Source: G963692885 sp964658655 (GTDB taxonomy: Bacteria; Acidobacteriota; Terriglobia; Terriglobales; Acidobacteriaceae). From it: DNA of 64,000 nt. The position numbers and the translations under genes are program-made. The notes beneath the pieces were generated by a model. That model did not search any database. It was given only the letters and a program-made list of their open reading frames with translations, and was not told where the DNA came from. Shown here piece after piece: positions 33,946-42,045 of the stretch. Location: contig CAZZZL010000014.1 of NCBI GenBank assembly GCA_964658655.1, positions 1 to 64,000 on the forward strand, written 5' to 3'. Position 1 is the first letter of the stretch; each line of letters starts with the position of its first letter.

Positions 33946-34011
33946 GTACTTGCCGCACGGGCGGACGCGGCTTCGCCGGTACTTGCCGTACGGGCGGACG
34001 CGGCTTTGCCC
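33946..34011 (+). repeat. Tandem pair of GTACTTGCCGTACGGGC repeats
   Basis: Two 32-33-bp units, each GTACTTGCCG(C/T)ACGGGCGG then ACGCGGCTT(C/T)GCC, beginning directly after the aldehyde dehydrogenase stop codon. The core CCGTACGG is palindromic in the second copy. Single copies occur at 20001, 22691 (inverted) and 1849 (inverted variant). Confidence 0.8.
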
Positions 34012-34062
34012 CTTATACTCCCGTTGGTCGCACATATTTTCGAACGTCACAACTATGGGTGC

Positions 34063-34088
34063 CCCGGGTCTGGATTTCCGGACCTGGG
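34063..34088. repeat. Hairpin between aldehyde dehydrogenase and DUF779 genes
   Basis: CCCGGGTCTGG, 4-nt loop ATTT, CCGGACCTGGG: an 11-bp stem with two G-U pairs, followed by TTTCC. It could attenuate read-through into the DUF779 gene at 34135 or act as a weak terminator. Confidence 0.45.
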
Positions 34089-34134
34089 TTTCCTAAGTAT
34101 TTCCCAACTGCACCCAGTCTCCTGAAGAGTTGAA

Positions 34135-34545
34135 ATGATTACGGAACATTCAAAGCTGGAAGCGATCGGCACGCTGGCACCCGATCAAGTAGTGCGCACC
34201 GAAGCCGCGACGGAGTTGATGAACAAGCTCGAAGCAATGCATGGGCCGCTGATGTTTCACCAGTCCGGCGGATGCTGCGACGGGAGTTCGCCGATGTGTT
34301 ATCCGCGGGGCGAATTCATGCTGGGCGATGCCGATGTGCTGCTTTCGACGCTTGGGGATACGCCTTTCTATATGAGTCGCAGCCAGTTTGAATACTGGAA
34401 GCATACGCAACTGATTCTGGATGTGGTGCCGGGGCGCGGCGGGATGTTCTCGCTGGAAAATCCAGAGGGCGTGCGGTTTCTTATCCGGTCGCGCGTGTTT
34501 ACGGATAATGAGATTGCGGCACTCCGGGCGTCGGGAAAAATCTAG
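34135..34545 (+). CDS. DUF779 protein
   Basis: 136 residues with the DUF779 core HQSGGCCDGSSPMCYP, DVLLSTLGDTPFYMS, YWKHTQLILDVVPGRGG and FSLENPEGVRFLIRS. The Cys-rich CCDGSSPMC segment suggests metal or cofactor binding. Genes of this family sit beside acetaldehyde dehydrogenases in many bacteria, as here, but the biochemical role is not known. Confidence 0.9.
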   Translation: MITEHSKLEAIGTLAPDQVVRTEAATELMNKLEAMHGPLMFHQSGGCCDGSSPMCYPRGEFMLGDADVLLSTLGDTPFYMSRSQFEYWKHTQLILDVVPGRGGMFSLENPEGVRFLIRSRVFTDNEIAALRASGKI

Positions 34546-34569
34546 ACGTCCAGGTGTCGAACTGTCGAA

Positions 34570-35301
34570 ATGATCATGCGCGAAACTGGGACCGATAGCC
34601 TTCAAAGGGAGGCGGAAGTATTCACGCCGTTCGTCGAAGCGGTCTTTGTGGGTGGCCCAAAAACGATGACCGATGAGCAGGGTTCATGGACGTCGTCGAT
34701 CGGTCGAGTGCGTATATCCGGCCCGGTGCGGGTAGAGGATCGCGGCATTGAGGGTGACCAGGTTGCGCAGCCGTATCATGGCAGTCCAGATGCGGCGATC
34801 TGTGTCCACCTGGCGGACCACTACAGGTTCTGGAAGCAAGCAATCGGGATCGATCTTGAACCAGGCGCTGTGGGGGAGAACCTTACGCTGCGCGGGCTTG
34901 GCGAAGATGAAATTTACGTGGGCGATGTTGTGCGTATTGGAAGGTGCGTCCTGCAGGTGAGCGGGCCACGCGTGCCTTGCGCTAACCTGGCACGCCATAT
35001 TGGTCGCAAGGACTGGGTGAAGCTGACGATCCGCGAAAACCGGACCGGGTTTTATATGCGTGTGCTTGAACCCGGCACACTGCAAGCTGGCGATCGCTGG
35101 AACGTCGAAGAGCGCTTGAACGAAGATGCGTCGATTTCAGATGTGAATCGCTGCATGTACCTGGATTTTGATCCGGCCTTTGCGAAGCGGATGGTCCAAA
35201 TGGCCGGCCTGGGCGACTGGTGGAAGCAACAGGCTGCTGACAAGCGGGAAACCCGCAACAAACACTGGACAGCCGCCATGCTGAATGATCATGCTGAATA
35301 A
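34570..35301 (+). CDS. MOSC domain protein (YiiM-like)
   Basis: 243 residues. The MOSC beta-barrel domain is recognised by DRGIEGDQVAQPYHG, AICVHLADHYRFW, GAVGENLTLRGL and the conserved Cys in VSGPRVPCANLA. MOSC proteins handle molybdenum cofactor or sulfur; YiiM-like members reduce N-hydroxylated purines using Moco. The stop (TAATG) overlaps an ATG that opens the frame leading into lipA. Confidence 0.88.
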   Translation: MIMRETGTDSLQREAEVFTPFVEAVFVGGPKTMTDEQGSWTSSIGRVRISGPVRVEDRGIEGDQVAQPYHGSPDAAICVHLADHYRFWKQAIGIDLEPGAVGENLTLRGLGEDEIYVGDVVRIGRCVLQVSGPRVPCANLARHIGRKDWVKLTIRENRTGFYMRVLEPGTLQAGDRWNVEERLNEDASISDVNRCMYLDFDPAFAKRMVQMAGLGDWWKQQAADKRETRNKHWTAAMLNDHAE

Positions 35302-35381
35302 TGCAGGGTGCAGCTTCATGCGGAGCAACCCTTTCACTGCCCAGTGATCGGGAAAAGGAGCAGCCCAAGTACAATAAAAGT

Positions 35382-36320
35382 ATGGCGACGTCTTCCTTAA
35401 CCGGCCAGTTTTCCGCCGACCTGGTGCAGATCAACCTGCAGCCGCGCAAGCCTGCTTCCAAGCCGGAGTGGCTGAAGGCTCGTGCTCCCGTAGGCGATAA
35501 TTTTCATTCGCTGAAGAAACTGGCGCGCGATCTGAACCTGCACACAGTCTGCGAGAGCGCGCACTGCCCGAACATCGGTGAATGCTGGAACCACAAGACG
35601 GCGACATTCATGATGCTGGGCAACACGTGCACGCGTCGCTGCGGCTTCTGCGCGGTGCCGAAAGGCCGGCCGGATGCGATCGATTTCGACGAACCACGCC
35701 GAGTGGCTGAAGCAGTTGCCGTGCTTGGTCTGAAGCATGCCGTGATCACGAGCGTGAACCGCGACGACGATATTCTGGGCGGCGCGCGAGCGTTCGCACT
35801 GGTGATCGACGAGATCCGCAAGCAGGCGCCGGGCTGCCAGGTTGAAGTACTGATCCCGGATTTTCAAGGCCGCGAGGATGCGATTCGGATCGTTGTGGAT
35901 GCGCATCCCGAGGTGCTGAACCACAACACGGAATCTGTGCCGAGGCTCTATCGTGCTGTTCGTTCAGGCGCGCGGTATGAGCGCACGCTGCGGCTGCTGG
36001 AGTTTTCGAAGGAAGTAGATTCGACAGTCGTGACCAAGTCGGGCGTGATGGTGGGCCTGGGTGAAGAGACGCATGAACTGCTCGATGTCTATAAAGACCT
36101 GGCGGCAGTCGGCACCGATATTCTGACGATCGGGCAATATCTGCGGCCGTCAAAAGATCATCTGCCGATGACCCGCTACTACACGCCGGACGAGTTCGTG
36201 TTCATGCGTGAAGAGGCATTGAAGATGGGCTTCCGGCATGTCGAGTCTGGACCGCTGGTGCGTTCGAGCTACCATGCGCATGAGCAGGCAGCGAGCACCG
36301 GCCTGTCGGTGGTTTCGTAA
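35382..36320 (+). CDS. lipA: Lipoyl synthase
   Basis: 312 residues. Radical-SAM enzyme inserting two sulfurs into octanoyl groups on lipoyl domains. The auxiliary cluster is Cys57, Cys62 and Cys68 (CESAHCPNIGEC), the radical-SAM CX3CX2C is Cys83, Cys87 and Cys90 (CTRRCGFC), and the C-terminal GPLVRSSYHA provides the serine ligand. The frame is open from 35301, where an ATG overlaps the MOSC stop, but that extension is atypical. No lipB is adjacent. Confidence 0.95.
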   Translation: MATSSLTGQFSADLVQINLQPRKPASKPEWLKARAPVGDNFHSLKKLARDLNLHTVCESAHCPNIGECWNHKTATFMMLGNTCTRRCGFCAVPKGRPDAIDFDEPRRVAEAVAVLGLKHAVITSVNRDDDILGGARAFALVIDEIRKQAPGCQVEVLIPDFQGREDAIRIVVDAHPEVLNHNTESVPRLYRAVRSGARYERTLRLLEFSKEVDSTVVTKSGVMVGLGEETHELLDVYKDLAAVGTDILTIGQYLRPSKDHLPMTRYYTPDEFVFMREEALKMGFRHVESGPLVRSSYHAHEQAASTGLSVVS

Positions 36321-36432
36321 GATCCCGGAAAGCCGCCTGAAGCGGCAAAGAACGCGAGGCTTCTCTGCGTGCATGGGCTGTCCTGCTTTAGAATCTCTCT
36401 TGAGAGTTTCGTACGCGAGGTAAGGATTCATC

Positions 36433-37020
36433 ATGGCAGTTTCCGCAATGTCCGCAATACCGGCACTGAAAGAAGCGCAGCAGTTTGTCAAAACCCGCAT
36501 GGAAAAAGCGGTGAACGATTTCCGCTCGAACCTTGCATCCACCCGCACAGGCCGCGCGAATGTGCAGATGCTCGACCAGGTGCGCGCCCTGTATTATGGC
36601 GCTGAAACACCGCTGACGCAGCTAGCGCAGCTATCGACGCCGGATGCGCAGACGATCGTGATCCAGCCGTTTGATCCCTCTGCGATTGCAGAGATCGAGA
36701 AGGCGCTGCGCCTGGCCGATTCGAGTTATAACCCTCAGAATGATGGCAAGCTGATCCGTCTGAAGATGCCGGCGATGAATGAAGAGCGGCGTCTGCAGGT
36801 GGTGAAGCAGCTGAACCGCGAACTCGAAGAACACCGTACCGGCATCCGCAGTGTGCGTCGCGACGGCAATGAAATGATCAAGAAGGCCGCGAAGGACAAG
36901 CTGATCTCCGTCGATGAAGAGAAGCGGTCGCTCGAAGAAGTACAGAAGCTGACGGATGAAGAAATCAAGCGCATGGAAGAACTGTGCAAGCTGAAAGAAA
37001 AAGAAGTGATGCAGGTTTGA
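36433..37020 (+). CDS. frr: Ribosome recycling factor
   Basis: 195 residues. Splits post-termination ribosomes with EF-G. Contains MEKAVNDFRSNLASTRTGRA, IVIQPFDPSAIAEIEKAL, the IRLKMPAMNEERR loop and a C-terminal helical hairpin, EEVQKLTDEEIKRMEEL. The N-terminus has about ten extra residues before the usual start; the later ATG at 36448 is possible. Not next to pyrH or tsf here. Ends at a terminator. Confidence 0.96.
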   Translation: MAVSAMSAIPALKEAQQFVKTRMEKAVNDFRSNLASTRTGRANVQMLDQVRALYYGAETPLTQLAQLSTPDAQTIVIQPFDPSAIAEIEKALRLADSSYNPQNDGKLIRLKMPAMNEERRLQVVKQLNRELEEHRTGIRSVRRDGNEMIKKAAKDKLISVDEEKRSLEEVQKLTDEEIKRMEELCKLKEKEVMQV

Positions 37021-37056
37021 GAGACTTATCAGCGCAGTAAGCCGTCTATGTGATCG

Positions 37057-37089
37057 GGGCCGGGCATTCGCAAGAGTGCCCGGCCCTTT
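37057..37089 (+). terminator. Rho-independent terminator after frr
   Basis: A 10-bp perfect stem GGGCCGGGCA / TGCCCGGCCC with a 10-nt loop, followed by TTTGTTATT. It lies 36 nt after the frr stop. Confidence 0.82.
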
Positions 37090-37330
37090 GTTATTGCGCA
37101 AGGGAGAGTGCACAAAGTTCTGTGGCAAGCAGAAGGATGGGAAACTTATACTGGCTGCAACATTCCGGCTGCTATTGTTTAGAGCAAAGACCGGGCCGTC
37201 CGATGCGGGACCGGTTTGGCTACAGGCATTCGTAGCGCCAGAGAAATCCAGCCGTTTCAATAGACAGTTTCATTTTTAAAAACGATCTGCGAAGGCGAAA
37301 CCGTACTTGATCCGCAGGAGCAAATGATTC

Positions 37331-38596
37331 ATGGATAACCCGCAGGATCGAAGAGACCTGAGACCGGAGGCCTCTTCCAGCGCATTGACAGAGCCGGGGC
37401 TGGAACCAAAGAAGCGTCGGCCATGGATCGGTATCGTGATCGTGCTGCTGGCGATCGTGTTGATCGCAGTGTTGATCGCACACAAGCCGAAGGACACGAA
37501 GAGCGCAGCGCTCGATCAGCCGCAGGTCGCTACGATTAAAACCGCGACGGTGCATGCGGGCGATATCGGCCTGTATGTGGAGGCGCTGGGGACGGTCACG
37601 CCGCTCTCCACGGTGAACGTGTACAGCCAGATCACCGGCAGAGTGATGGCGGTGAATTATCGCGAAGGCCAGATGGTGCGCAAGGGTCAGGAACTGATTG
37701 AAGTTGACCCAAGACCGTATGAAGCGCAGCTGGAAGAAGCACAGGGCACGCTCGAACACGATCGCGGATTGCTGGCGCAGGCAAAGATTGACCTCGCGCG
37801 TTATCAGAAAGCATCGGCGCTGAATGCAATCGCGCGGCAGACGCTGGAAGACCAGGAGCAGGCTGTCGTGCAATACCAGGGCACGGTCCGCAACGATGAG
37901 GGCCAGGTGAAATATGCGCAGGTGCAGCTGAGCTACTGCCACCTGGAAGCACCGGCATCCGGCCGCGTTGGTTTGCGGCTGGTGGACCCGGGCAATACGA
38001 TATTTTCCGGCAGCTCGAATGCGCTTGTCGTCATCACGCAGCTGCAGCCGATCAGTGTTGTGTTCAACGTGGCGGAGGATAACCTCGATAAGGTGCGCGG
38101 ACAGATACTGCATCGCAAGGCGCTGCCGATTGATGTTTACGATCGGTCGCAGCAGCAGAAGCTGGCCAGTGGTACATTGCTGACGCTCGATAACCAGGTG
38201 GACACGACAACCGGCACGGTGCGTTTCCGGGGAGAGTTTGCAAATAAAGATCTGACACTGTTTCCGAACCAATTTGTGAATGCGCGACTGCTTGTGGACA
38301 CACTTCGGGATAAGCCCCTGGTACCCAGCGCGGCGGTGCAACGGAACGGTGTGCAGACTTTCGTATACATCGTGAATGGCGACACGGTGAAGACGCATGA
38401 CATTACGGAGCTGACTTCGGATGGATCGGTGTCCGCAGTGCAGGGGTTGGCGACCGGCGACGTCGTAGCGGTTACGGGCTTTGACAAATTGCAGGACGGC
38501 GCGAAGATCATAGTGCAGGCTTCGCCCAATGAGGGTACGCCGGCGGCTGCGGCCTCGAACACGCTGTCAGGAAAGCAGGGTGGAGCAGCGCGTTGA
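37331..38596 (+). CDS. RND efflux periplasmic adaptor (MdtA-like), cluster 1
   Basis: 421 residues; AGGAG lies ten bases upstream of the ATG. A single N-terminal transmembrane anchor (WIGIVIVLLAIVLIAVLIAH, about residues 35-54) precedes a membrane-fusion-protein layout: the lipoyl half-motif VTPLSTVNVYSQITGRVMAV, a hairpin (QAKIDLARYQKASALNAIAR), the second half (LEAPASGRVGLRLVDPGN) and beta-barrel (DTTTGTVRFRGEFAN). It links an inner-membrane RND pump to an outer-membrane channel. Its stop overlaps the next start by 4 nt (TTGA). Confidence 0.93.
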   Translation: MDNPQDRRDLRPEASSSALTEPGLEPKKRRPWIGIVIVLLAIVLIAVLIAHKPKDTKSAALDQPQVATIKTATVHAGDIGLYVEALGTVTPLSTVNVYSQITGRVMAVNYREGQMVRKGQELIEVDPRPYEAQLEEAQGTLEHDRGLLAQAKIDLARYQKASALNAIARQTLEDQEQAVVQYQGTVRNDEGQVKYAQVQLSYCHLEAPASGRVGLRLVDPGNTIFSGSSNALVVITQLQPISVVFNVAEDNLDKVRGQILHRKALPIDVYDRSQQQKLASGTLLTLDNQVDTTTGTVRFRGEFANKDLTLFPNQFVNARLLVDTLRDKPLVPSAAVQRNGVQTFVYIVNGDTVKTHDITELTSDGSVSAVQGLATGDVVAVTGFDKLQDGAKIIVQASPNEGTPAAAASNTLSGKQGGAAR

Positions 38597-41500
38597 ATCC
38601 TTCTCGCACCTTTGTGCTGCGGCCGGTAGCGACGGCGCTGCTGATGCTGGCGATCCTGGTGATCGGGTTGGCGGCTTATACGACGCTGCCCGTATCTGCA
38701 TTGCCGCAGGCGGATTATCCGACGATCCAGGTGCAGACTTTTTATCCGGGTGCTAGTCCGCAGGTGATGTCGTCCGCAGTGACGGCGCCGCTCGAGCGAC
38801 AGTTCGGCCAGGTGGCTGGACTGACGCAGATGACGTCCACGAGTTCAGACGGCAGCTCGATTATTGTGCTGCAGTTTTCGCTGAGTCTGAATATCGATGT
38901 TGCGGAGCAGGAGGTGCAGGCGGCCATCAATGCAGCGCAGGGATACCTGCCGACCGACCTTCCGGTGCCACCGGTTTACAGCAAATCGAACCCCGCAGAT
39001 ACTCCTGTCCTCACGCTTGCGCTGACGTCAAAGGTGATGCCGCTTTCGCGCGTGGAAGACCTGGTAGACACGCGGCTCGCGCCGAAGATTTCGCAGCTGA
39101 ACGGTGTCGGCCTGGTGACGATCAGTGGTGGACAGAAGCCCGCTGTGCGTATCCAGGCAAACCCAGTCGCGCTGGCGTCATATGGGATAGGGCTTGAAGA
39201 TCTGCGCAACGCATTGACGGCGGAGAGCGTGAATTCGGCGAAGGGAAGCTTCGACGGGCCGGCACAGAATTTTCAGATCAACGCGGACGATCAGCTGCTT
39301 TCAAGCACGGGCTATCGCGACCTGGTGGTGGCGTATAAAAACGGCGCACCGGTGATGTTGACGGACGTTGCGCGCATCAGCGATGGCATTGAAAACACCA
39401 AGCTGGCGGCGTGGATGAATGAGACGCCGGCGGTGATCGTGAACATTCAGCGACAGCCTGGGGCCAATACGATCGAGGTGGTCAAGAGCATCGAAGAGCT
39501 GCTGCCGAAGCTGCAGACGACGCTGCCTGCGTCGATCAAACTGACGATACTGACAGACCGCACGAACACGATTCGTGCCTCGGTAGCTGATGTTGAATTT
39601 GAATTGATGCTGACCATTGCACTGGTCATCATGGTCATTTTTATCTTCCTGCGAAACCTGTCGGCGACCATCATTCCCAGTGTAGCGGTGCCACTTTCGT
39701 TGATCGGAACCTTCGCTGCAATGGAAGCGCTCGGCTACAGTCTGAACAATCTGACGCTGATGGCGTTCACGATTTCAACTGGCTTTGTTGTCGATGATGC
39801 GATCGTGATGATCGAAAATATCTCGCGCTACCTGGAAGAAGGATTGCCTCCACTCGAGGCTGCACTCAAGGGCGCGGAACAGATCGGTTTCACCATCATC
39901 TCGCTCACGGTGTCGTTAATCGCCGTGCTGATTCCGCTTTTGTTCATGGGCGATATTGTCGGCAGACTTTTTCGCGAATTCGCAGTCACGCTGAGTGTCA
40001 CGATTTTGATCTCGGCCATCGTATCGCTGACGCTGACGCCGATGATGGCGGCGCGCATTCTGCGGCATAAGAGTGAGTCAGAGCAGTCGCGCTTCTATCA
40101 CTGGTCAGAGGGCATTTTCAAGCGGCTGATCGCGGCGTACGGCCGGAGTCTGCGAGTTGTGTTGCGCTTCGAAGCGCTGGCCCTGCTGGTCGCCGCTGCA
40201 ATGCTGGCGCTGACTATCTTCCTGTACATAGAAATTCCCAAAGGCTTTTTTCCGACGCAGGATACGGGCATCATCCAGGGCATATCGCAGGCGCCCGAAT
40301 CGATCTCATTTGCTGCGATGACGAGGAAGCAACAACAACTGGCGCATGTAATTCTGCAGGACCCGGCGGTCGCGAGCCTGTCGTCGTTTATCGGAGCAGA
40401 CGGTACGAATACCACGCTGAACAGCGGACGCATCCAGATCAATCTGAAAGATCCGTCGGTGCGCCATCTTAGTGCGACGGGCGTGATCCATCGCTTGCAG
40501 CGCAGCCTGGGACAGGTACCGGGTATTCAGCTGTTCATGCAGCCGGTGCAGGACCTGACGGTCGACGATCGTGCCAGCCGCACGGAGTATCAGTACACGC
40601 TGGAAGATCCTGATCCGACAGAGCTGAGCCTGTGGACGAACAAGCTTACGGACGCGATGCGCAAGTTGCCGGAAGTTACCGATGTAGCGACCGACGACCA
40701 GCCAAACGGCGTGATGGCACAGCTCGCATATGACCGTGCGACCGCATCACGTCTGAATATCACGGCGGACGATATTGACTCGACACTTTACGACGCGTTT
40801 GGACAACGGCAGATCAGTACGCTGTATACGCAGTCGAATCAGTATCACGTAATTCTCGAGACCCTTCCGGCATTTCAGAAAGACCCCAGGAAGCTGGACA
40901 GTATTTATCTGCAAGGCTCGGCCGCTGCATCTGCCACGACCACTACGACCACTGGTCGCACATCGACGGGCGGGAGCAGTGGCGCGGTGTCGACGCTCAA
41001 GGCATCGTCTACGAGTGGCTCGACGACGACGCAATCGACCACGCTGGGAAACGCTGGTTCAACTGTGACGAACCTTTCGCAGAGCAACGGCGCAAGCACG
41101 GGCAACGGGCTGAGTTCGACGACTGCGAATGCATCGACAGGCAGCGCTGGTGGTTCGGGCGGCAGCACCGGGAGCGGATCGAATCTCTCCTCCACATCGC
41201 CGACGAGCAGTACTTCGTCCTCATCATCGAGCGGCAATGGCGCAGCGTCCACCAGCACATTGGCGACACCTGTTCCACTCAGCGCATTCGCGCACTTCGA
41301 GACAAAGCGGTCGCCACTGACGATTACGCACCAGGGACAATTTCCCGTGGTGACGGTCTCGTTCAATGTGGCTGATGGTTCGTCGCTCGGCCAGGCGATC
41401 GAGGCTATCGACAGGACAGTCGCGAAACTAAATATTCCGGCTAGTGTACAGACGAGCTACCAAGGTACGGCCGCAGCATACAAGGGTATCGGTTCGAATG

Positions 41501-42045
41501 AAGCACTGCTGATTCTTGCCGCACTGCTTGCGGTCTATATCGTTCTCGGCGTGCTCTACGAGAGTTTCATTCACCCCATCACCATCCTTTCCACGCTGCC
41601 GTCCGCGGGTGTCGGCGCGCTGCTTGCGTTGCGCCTCTTCGGGCAGGACCTGAATGTGATCGCCGTGATCGGTATCATCCTGCTGATTGGCATTGTGAAA
41701 AAGAATGGCATTATGATCGTCGACTTTGCCTTGGATGCAGAACGGACGCGCGGCCTGGACTCGGTCGATGCAATTTTCGAAGCGTCCCTGCTGCGCTTTC
41801 GACCGATCATGATGACGACGCTGGCAGCACTGTTCGCAGGGCTGCCGCTGGCTTTTGGTTCGGGGATTGGCGCGGAGCTGCGTCGGCCGCTGGGGATCGC
41901 GATGGTCGGCGGACTGCTCGTGAGCCAGGCGCTGACGCTCTACACGACGCCGGTAATTTACGTTTTCTTTGACCGCCTGGCGAGCCGATTTTCGCGCAGT
42001 ACAAAACGCCTAAGCAGTAACGAGGCGAGAACCGGCGAAGCATGA
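38593..42045 (+). CDS. RND transporter (MdtB-like), cluster 1, with low-complexity insert
   Basis: 1150 residues, TTG start overlapping the adaptor stop. Standard RND architecture with 12 helices and two large periplasmic loops. The proton-relay Asp pair is in FTISTGFVVDDAIVMIENIS, and IEIPKGFFPTQDTG is also conserved. The excess over the usual 1040 residues comes from a Ser/Thr/Gly/Asn-rich insert at about residues 773-890 (nt 40915-41265), lying just before VPLSAF in the TolC-docking region. Pairs with the next gene, as MdtB with MdtC. Confidence 0.93.
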   Translation: MNPSRTFVLRPVATALLMLAILVIGLAAYTTLPVSALPQADYPTIQVQTFYPGASPQVMSSAVTAPLERQFGQVAGLTQMTSTSSDGSSIIVLQFSLSLNIDVAEQEVQAAINAAQGYLPTDLPVPPVYSKSNPADTPVLTLALTSKVMPLSRVEDLVDTRLAPKISQLNGVGLVTISGGQKPAVRIQANPVALASYGIGLEDLRNALTAESVNSAKGSFDGPAQNFQINADDQLLSSTGYRDLVVAYKNGAPVMLTDVARISDGIENTKLAAWMNETPAVIVNIQRQPGANTIEVVKSIEELLPKLQTTLPASIKLTILTDRTNTIRASVADVEFELMLTIALVIMVIFIFLRNLSATIIPSVAVPLSLIGTFAAMEALGYSLNNLTLMAFTISTGFVVDDAIVMIENISRYLEEGLPPLEAALKGAEQIGFTIISLTVSLIAVLIPLLFMGDIVGRLFREFAVTLSVTILISAIVSLTLTPMMAARILRHKSESEQSRFYHWSEGIFKRLIAAYGRSLRVVLRFEALALLVAAAMLALTIFLYIEIPKGFFPTQDTGIIQGISQAPESISFAAMTRKQQQLAHVILQDPAVASLSSFIGADGTNTTLNSGRIQINLKDPSVRHLSATGVIHRLQRSLGQVPGIQLFMQPVQDLTVDDRASRTEYQYTLEDPDPTELSLWTNKLTDAMRKLPEVTDVATDDQPNGVMAQLAYDRATASRLNITADDIDSTLYDAFGQRQISTLYTQSNQYHVILETLPAFQKDPRKLDSIYLQGSAAASATTTTTTGRTSTGGSSGAVSTLKASSTSGSTTTQSTTLGNAGSTVTNLSQSNGASTGNGLSSTTANASTGSAGGSGGSTGSGSNLSSTSPTSSTSSSSSSGNGAASTSTLATPVPLSAFAHFETKRSPLTITHQGQFPVVTVSFNVADGSSLGQAIEAIDRTVAKLNIPASVQTSYQGTAAAYKGIGSNEALLILAALLAVYIVLGVLYESFIHPITILSTLPSAGVGALLALRLFGQDLNVIAVIGIILLIGIVKKNGIMIVDFALDAERTRGLDSVDAIFEASLLRFRPIMMTTLAALFAGLPLAFGSGIGAELRRPLGIAMVGGLLVSQALTLYTTPVIYVFFDRLASRFSRSTKRLSSNEARTGEA

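Noticed and set aside
37220..38398. 392-residue minus-strand frame opposite the cluster-1 adaptor
   Set aside because: Antisense shadow; His/Arg/Gln-rich, and the adaptor on the plus strand has clear family motifs and a Shine-Dalgarno.
40915..41265. Low-complexity stretch considered as a CRISPR or tandem-repeat array
   Set aside because: There are no regularly spaced direct repeats. It is in frame within the pump gene and encodes Ser/Thr/Gly residues.
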